Shown here: piece after piece, positions 59,392 to 64,000 of the stretch
Layout of the letters: each line of letters begins with the position of its first letter
Position numbering within the stretch: position 1 is the first letter of the stretch
Assembly (NCBI GenBank): GCA_026874595.1
Contig: CM049320.1
Location: 19,911,714-19,975,713, forward strand
Origin: Sipunculus nudus
Lineage: Eukaryota > Annelida > Sipuncula > Golfingiida > Sipunculidae
Reading direction: 5' to 3'
DNA length: 64,000 nt
Program-made: the position numbers and the translations under genes
Notes under the pieces: model-generated
Seen by the model: the letters and a program-made list of their open reading frames with translations, nothing else
Database searches by the model: none
Told to the model about the DNA's origin: nothing

Positions 59392-62300
59392 GTAAGTCAT
59401 TATAAATTTGCTGCATAGTGCTTTTAATATCTCTGCTGGACTAAAATAGACAAGCTGGACAAGAAGGTTGCTCTGTCTGATATGGTAAGTAATTGTATAT
59501 ATCATTGGTACACAGTGCATATTAGGTTCGTTGCATACCCTGTATCAAGTTTCTCCACTTCCTAAACATCAGAGAGATGTACCAGGAACCAGTGAGCTGA
59601 AATCAACTAGCTGATATTTTGCAACAATGTGACGCACTTTGCAACTTTTCATCATTTTTTGCATCATAATTGTGGGGCAGCAGACGTTTTTGAACAAATT
59701 ATGAGGTGGCCCGCCTGGAATAGGGTACCATGCTGTATATAATATCTATAAAAAGATAAATATGTTTCTGAAAAAAAATCACAAGTAAATTTATTTAAAT
59801 CAAGTTGGAGTTCATGCCCACACAGTGTCATGCCTGTAGTTTTGGTTAGTTCTAGATTACAAAGGCATGACCTACATTGCCCATTTTGTCTATAGAATGT
59901 GCCAAAAATACATCAAGATAATATGATTGCTGGTGTCAGTTGTGGTGCAACCCGAGGTTCAAGTCCATTTAAGAGGGTCAAGCCCAAATGAAACCAAATT
60001 CATGAATTTTTAGACTATCATTATTAAAAGCATACTTGGACTGTCATACCTGTGACTTAGTTGATACTTTCAGAAAGGGCCCCACCATAATTTCATGGAC
60101 AACCCATGATAAATATGTGTGTATGTTGCTCATTTCCTAAATTTCCAGACAAACTGGGGTGGAAAAGTCACTTTCAATCTTTTTTCCTCATATTTTGTCT
60201 GCAGATAATGTACATAATTAACAGGTTTTCCAAGCTTGTGTGGCTGAAAAGTGTGGAAGCATGTTGATGGGTAGTATAGAATAAACTGTAATATTAAAGA
60301 AAACTTAACTTCAAGTACAGATCATTCAACTGTCTGTTTGTTGCCTTATCAATTGGTACTTTATAATACCCCAGACCTTTTAAATATAATTAAAACTAAG
60401 AAAAAAAGAAAATATTGCCATACCCAAAACTTTTCTCATGGTATCTTCATATATGGCTATGTGATTTTCATGTAACTTACGCAATCCTTCAGGTGCAGAT
60501 ATTTAAATTGATCTTGTCAGGAATTAATTTGAAAATTTCTTCCAATACAGATATGTGGCCGGAAGTGCACATTTTCATTTTAAAATATTACATTCATATT
60601 AGTTTTAAAATAATCATTAAAAGTAATTATAATTTTGTATTTTGCTACCTAAGTGATTGTAAAGTTATCCATGTTATCATGAGACATTCTTTGAAAATTT
60701 TAATAAATAAAGAATAGAAAAAAATCTACATCAACTGTTTATGGCATTAAACCAGTTTAAGTATGCAGGTCTGTACATTGAAAGTATAAAACACACAGTA
60801 AAGACACCAGTACACATGGGTCTCAAGACTTAGGTATCAGGTAGTATTAGTTCAATAAATGTCCACCAGATGTCAGTAACAATCACATTAGTAAAAATTG
60901 TCTGGTTCACATCATGCTTAATCCCTGAGATACCTACATTAACTAATTAATGGCTGAGGAGGTACATGTCCCCTCTATATTCACCATATAAACTGTGTCA
61001 TAAGACAAACTCACTATGGACAGTCAGGACACCCTCAAGGGTTGCCCTTGGGTGACAAGTAGCCGGCCAAGAGTAGCACTTGAGTGACAGGTAGCCAGGT
61101 CAACACAGAGCTCAGGATGGTGAAGTCAGACATAAAGTCTGTCAGTCTTGTGGTGATGACACAGTATCAAGCTTAACAATATTTTTGGAGACAATTGAAT
61201 ACCTAGTCATTAGCTTTGAACAGTGACGTTTGTGTAAGAAAAAAAAATGTCTGCATATTTGGCATGGAACTTGTTTCCTTATTCCAAGTGATGTTGGATA
61301 TCAGGTTTTAACTTTAAAGAGAGAAAGTCCTTAGTGGGAGATATACCCAAGATGACATAAAAAAAAGAAGAAAAAATTGTACAGTCTATTATCAGTTCCC
61401 AAGGTCACCATCATGTAAATATATTTCATACCACAATGAAAAATAATCACTCCAATCTATTGAGCATTGGTAACACATAACTGGGGTCTGAAATCAGGAA
61501 CAGAGCAGTACCTGTACTGTAATTTAGGCCACTTGTATATAAACAGGTGTATACCATTAGAAATCTGAAATTGTTCAAATAATATTGTGTGCTGATATGT
61601 TTGTTTGATCGCATTCACACACAGATTATACAAGTCCTTGAAGTCATGAAAAACATGGAAGAAAAAATTTCTAATTATAAAATCAGGGATAAGTGAGGGG
61701 AATTTGAGATAATTTCCTCACATAAATGAATCGTAAGGGAAAGCAAGGACAAAGTAGTCAATCTGTTTGCGTTTTGTCTCATGTCCAAGCACCACATCTC
61801 CTGGATGATTTGCAGATGTAGGAGTTTTGAAAATCTATCCAGGTAAAAACCAGAGAATTTCATTATTCAAGAAATTTTCAAGAGTATTGTTATAGAAGAA
61901 TCGTTATACCATCAAATAATCAATAGGTTATGAAAGAAGAAAATTAATGATTCTTCATTATCAAATTTCCCATGAACATTAGAATTCTTCTACTTTATTG
62001 TTCACACATTCACAGTCTTCATGTCCTTGCCTTTCATTCAAATTCATACGAGACCAATATTGTTATAAGTCTAGCTGTGTCCTATATTGGGTTTATCCAG
62101 TTGAGTTATCCAGTGAAGAATTACACAATTTACATACAGTCAAAGTGCGTAACATTCCAAGTCATTTCCAGCCAAGGATTATGGTTTGTGTGAATATATA
62201 GACCAGCATACTTCATTGACGTTGTTCAGCTTGAGAGCAGATCTGATAGGCCCATTTCAGACTTGGTACAGTTTCCTAGCAACCTGCGCCCATAACAGGA

Positions 62301-64000
62301 CATGTCGTATCCAAGTGACAGGAGGCGCCATGTTTGCCCTCCAGATCATTTGAACCTGTGGGGTCAGACCCTTAATAGTGGTGGCACCATATCGGCAGAA
62401 ACTCTCGTCACAGGTGGTAACAACTTATCTGGGCACTTGATGAACTTATACCATTGCTAGACATTACCGGCTTTTGTTGTGAATGTGCCCTGGCCTGCCG
62501 TGCTAACCAGCGGTCGTTAATGACGACATATTTGCACACCCGGTACCTGCTCATTTGGCCACTGTGGCATGCAAAGCAAACAGCTCAAGTCAACATTTAG
62601 CTATCCTTGACCTTCCCAAGTACCATAAATGAGAAAAAAACTAAGAACAGGCCTCCAGTATGACTTGCAACACTACCATTTGGAAAAACGAAAGATATTG
62701 TTCAGATTGTTGATAAGCAGTGCTCAGATTTCTCTTTAACAATAAAAGTGGGAGGGTTTTGATGGGCTTCCATCACTGCAGGGTTCAATTAGCCAAAAGT
62801 CATTAAATCTTGCACGTGAATTGAAGTGAAGGATCATGATATTTTAGAAAATGCTTATAAAGTCTGGAAAATTAAGAATATTTTTTTTGGCAGTTAGATA
62901 TCCTGTCATGATTGTTCTTATTTATTTACACATTGTTAGTTCATGTAAACAATAGGTCTGGAACATTATCTTGATTCCTTGATCAATACAGGGGGATCAA
63001 TTGATTATTGGTGGCTCTGACAAGGATCAGTGCAATCAACTATACATCTGACAAAAATCAATACAACTGTCAATACCATGACAAGAATCAATCTCAAACC
63101 TAATACATTTTGTTAAAATCTAGTACAGCGTAGTGAACAAAGATTTATATTGTGCTTAATCTGTGTTGTTGGGAAAGCATTGCATCAAAGATTTCAAGGG
63201 TCTAGAAAGAAATTTCCAGGCAAATTGGCAGCTGAAATATGCATCCTCTTGTTGGCATCTTCTAGACTGTGTTGTAGTATCTTATCAACTGCAGCTATAT
63301 TGCTTCCAGGTTTGCCAATTGAGTAAGTTTTACAAAATTTCTTACCTTAATAAATATTGATATTTAAAGATCATGTGCCCATATTTGAAATCAAAAATTT
63401 TTCTCAGTTAATCCTCATTATGATAATATTTGATAATTGGTCCCTGAACTAAGGCCAGTAACTGATATTAACAATAAAAATACCTTTGTGACTTTAAAAT
63501 ATCAAGTAATATTATATGATATATATATTTCATGACAAAAAAAAGGTCAAGAATGTTAATATTGGCACATTTAAGTATGATTTTTATATACATATAAATT
63601 TAAACCAGGCATGATAATTTATGATGGAAACATTGCTGAAAGAAGTAATAATTAAATTGACTGAAAGTATCAAGGCTAAATTGTAACTAGACAAAATCAC
63701 CATGAACAAGTCTCAATAATACTTAATAGTCAAACTGACAAGAAGTCACAATGGTAGCCTAAAGTTAAACTGACTCCAGCTTACATGTATCCTATTAAGT
63801 CAGTGGTCAAGCAGACTTTGAAAAGAAATCTTTTGATCAGTCATTTAACTGTTAGGTGTGATTATTTGCATCCATTTTCAAATTTTCTGAAGGTGTGATA
63901 TTAAAACTCACAAATCAGTGGCATTTAAACTCTGGTTTATACTGACTTAGGTGAAAGGGACTTAATAGTTGCAATCCAGCCAATGATAAAACTGACAAAG
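59392..64000 (+). other. Rootletin intron 2 (open at right edge)
   Basis: No exon matching the next rootletin stretch was found. It contains a degenerate copy of the exon-2 end with its donor (59470-59515), and a more complex block (62210-62560) holding an RFX-type X-box. Otherwise AT-rich. Confidence 0.65.
62271..62283 (+). promoter_or_regulatory. Candidate RFX X-box in rootletin intron 2
   Basis: GTTTCCTAGCAAC fits the X-box form RYYNYY-N(1-3)-RRNRAC with both strong half-sites (GTTNCC and GCAAC). RFX factors drive ciliary genes, and rootletin is a ciliary gene. Chance matches are expected at about this frequency in 64 kb, so this is only a candidate. Confidence 0.35.

Noticed and set aside
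62219-62255. Possible rootletin exon after GTTGTTCAG (LESRSDRPISDL)
   Set aside because: It starts with LE as expected after SDR, but the rest does not resemble rootletin and there is no good donor.
1-64000. CRISPR arrays, operons, rRNA or functional tRNA genes
   Set aside because: No spaced direct-repeat array of CRISPR type and no prokaryotic gene layout. The only tRNA-like sequences are degenerate SINE heads.

Overview
This is eukaryotic, AT-rich, intron-rich animal DNA. It holds parts of three spliced genes, and most of the rest is intron or repeat. Short conserved exons lie between introns of up to 24 kb. The genes are peroxisomal PEX2, a DAN-family BMP antagonist and rootletin of the ciliary rootlet, so the source is a ciliated metazoan. 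The repeats look molluscan: pearl-like elements with about 180-bp tandem cores, and AGGTCA-rich repeat arrays. My inference is a bivalve or gastropod; no species is claimed.

Layout. At 1-2.4 kb lie the last two coding exons of a DAN/NBL1-like gene (+ strand). They are preceded by a 54-bp tandem array whose unit includes the exon's own splice acceptor. From 2.4-5.4 kb there is a repeat array full of nuclear-receptor-type half-sites. From 7.9-41.8 kb on the minus strand is a complete PEX2 gene: 8 coding exons, all phase 0, 307 codons. Its third intron is 24.4 kb and carries several transposable elements: three pearl-like elements, a pogo-like element inserted in a tandem array, a short pogo-like MITE and hAT-like MITEs. 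The same intron holds, on the opposite strand, two candidate coding exons: a strong one at 32146-32283 and a possible start exon at 23002-23022.

From 41.8-48.5 kb is the divergent interval between PEX2 and rootletin, mostly AT-rich with a GC-rich repeat block. From 48.5 kb to the right edge is the 5' end of rootletin (CROCC, + strand): a 15-codon first exon, a 10.5-kb intron and a 97-codon second exon. The rest of the gene lies beyond the window.

The three named genes belong to unrelated pathways: BMP inhibition, peroxisome import and cilium structure. The two minus-intron candidate exons are phase-compatible with rootletin exon 2, so they may be an upstream alternative 5' end of rootletin. 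This is untested. All exon structures were derived by hand from splice consensus, reading frame and recognised protein similarity; no search was run.
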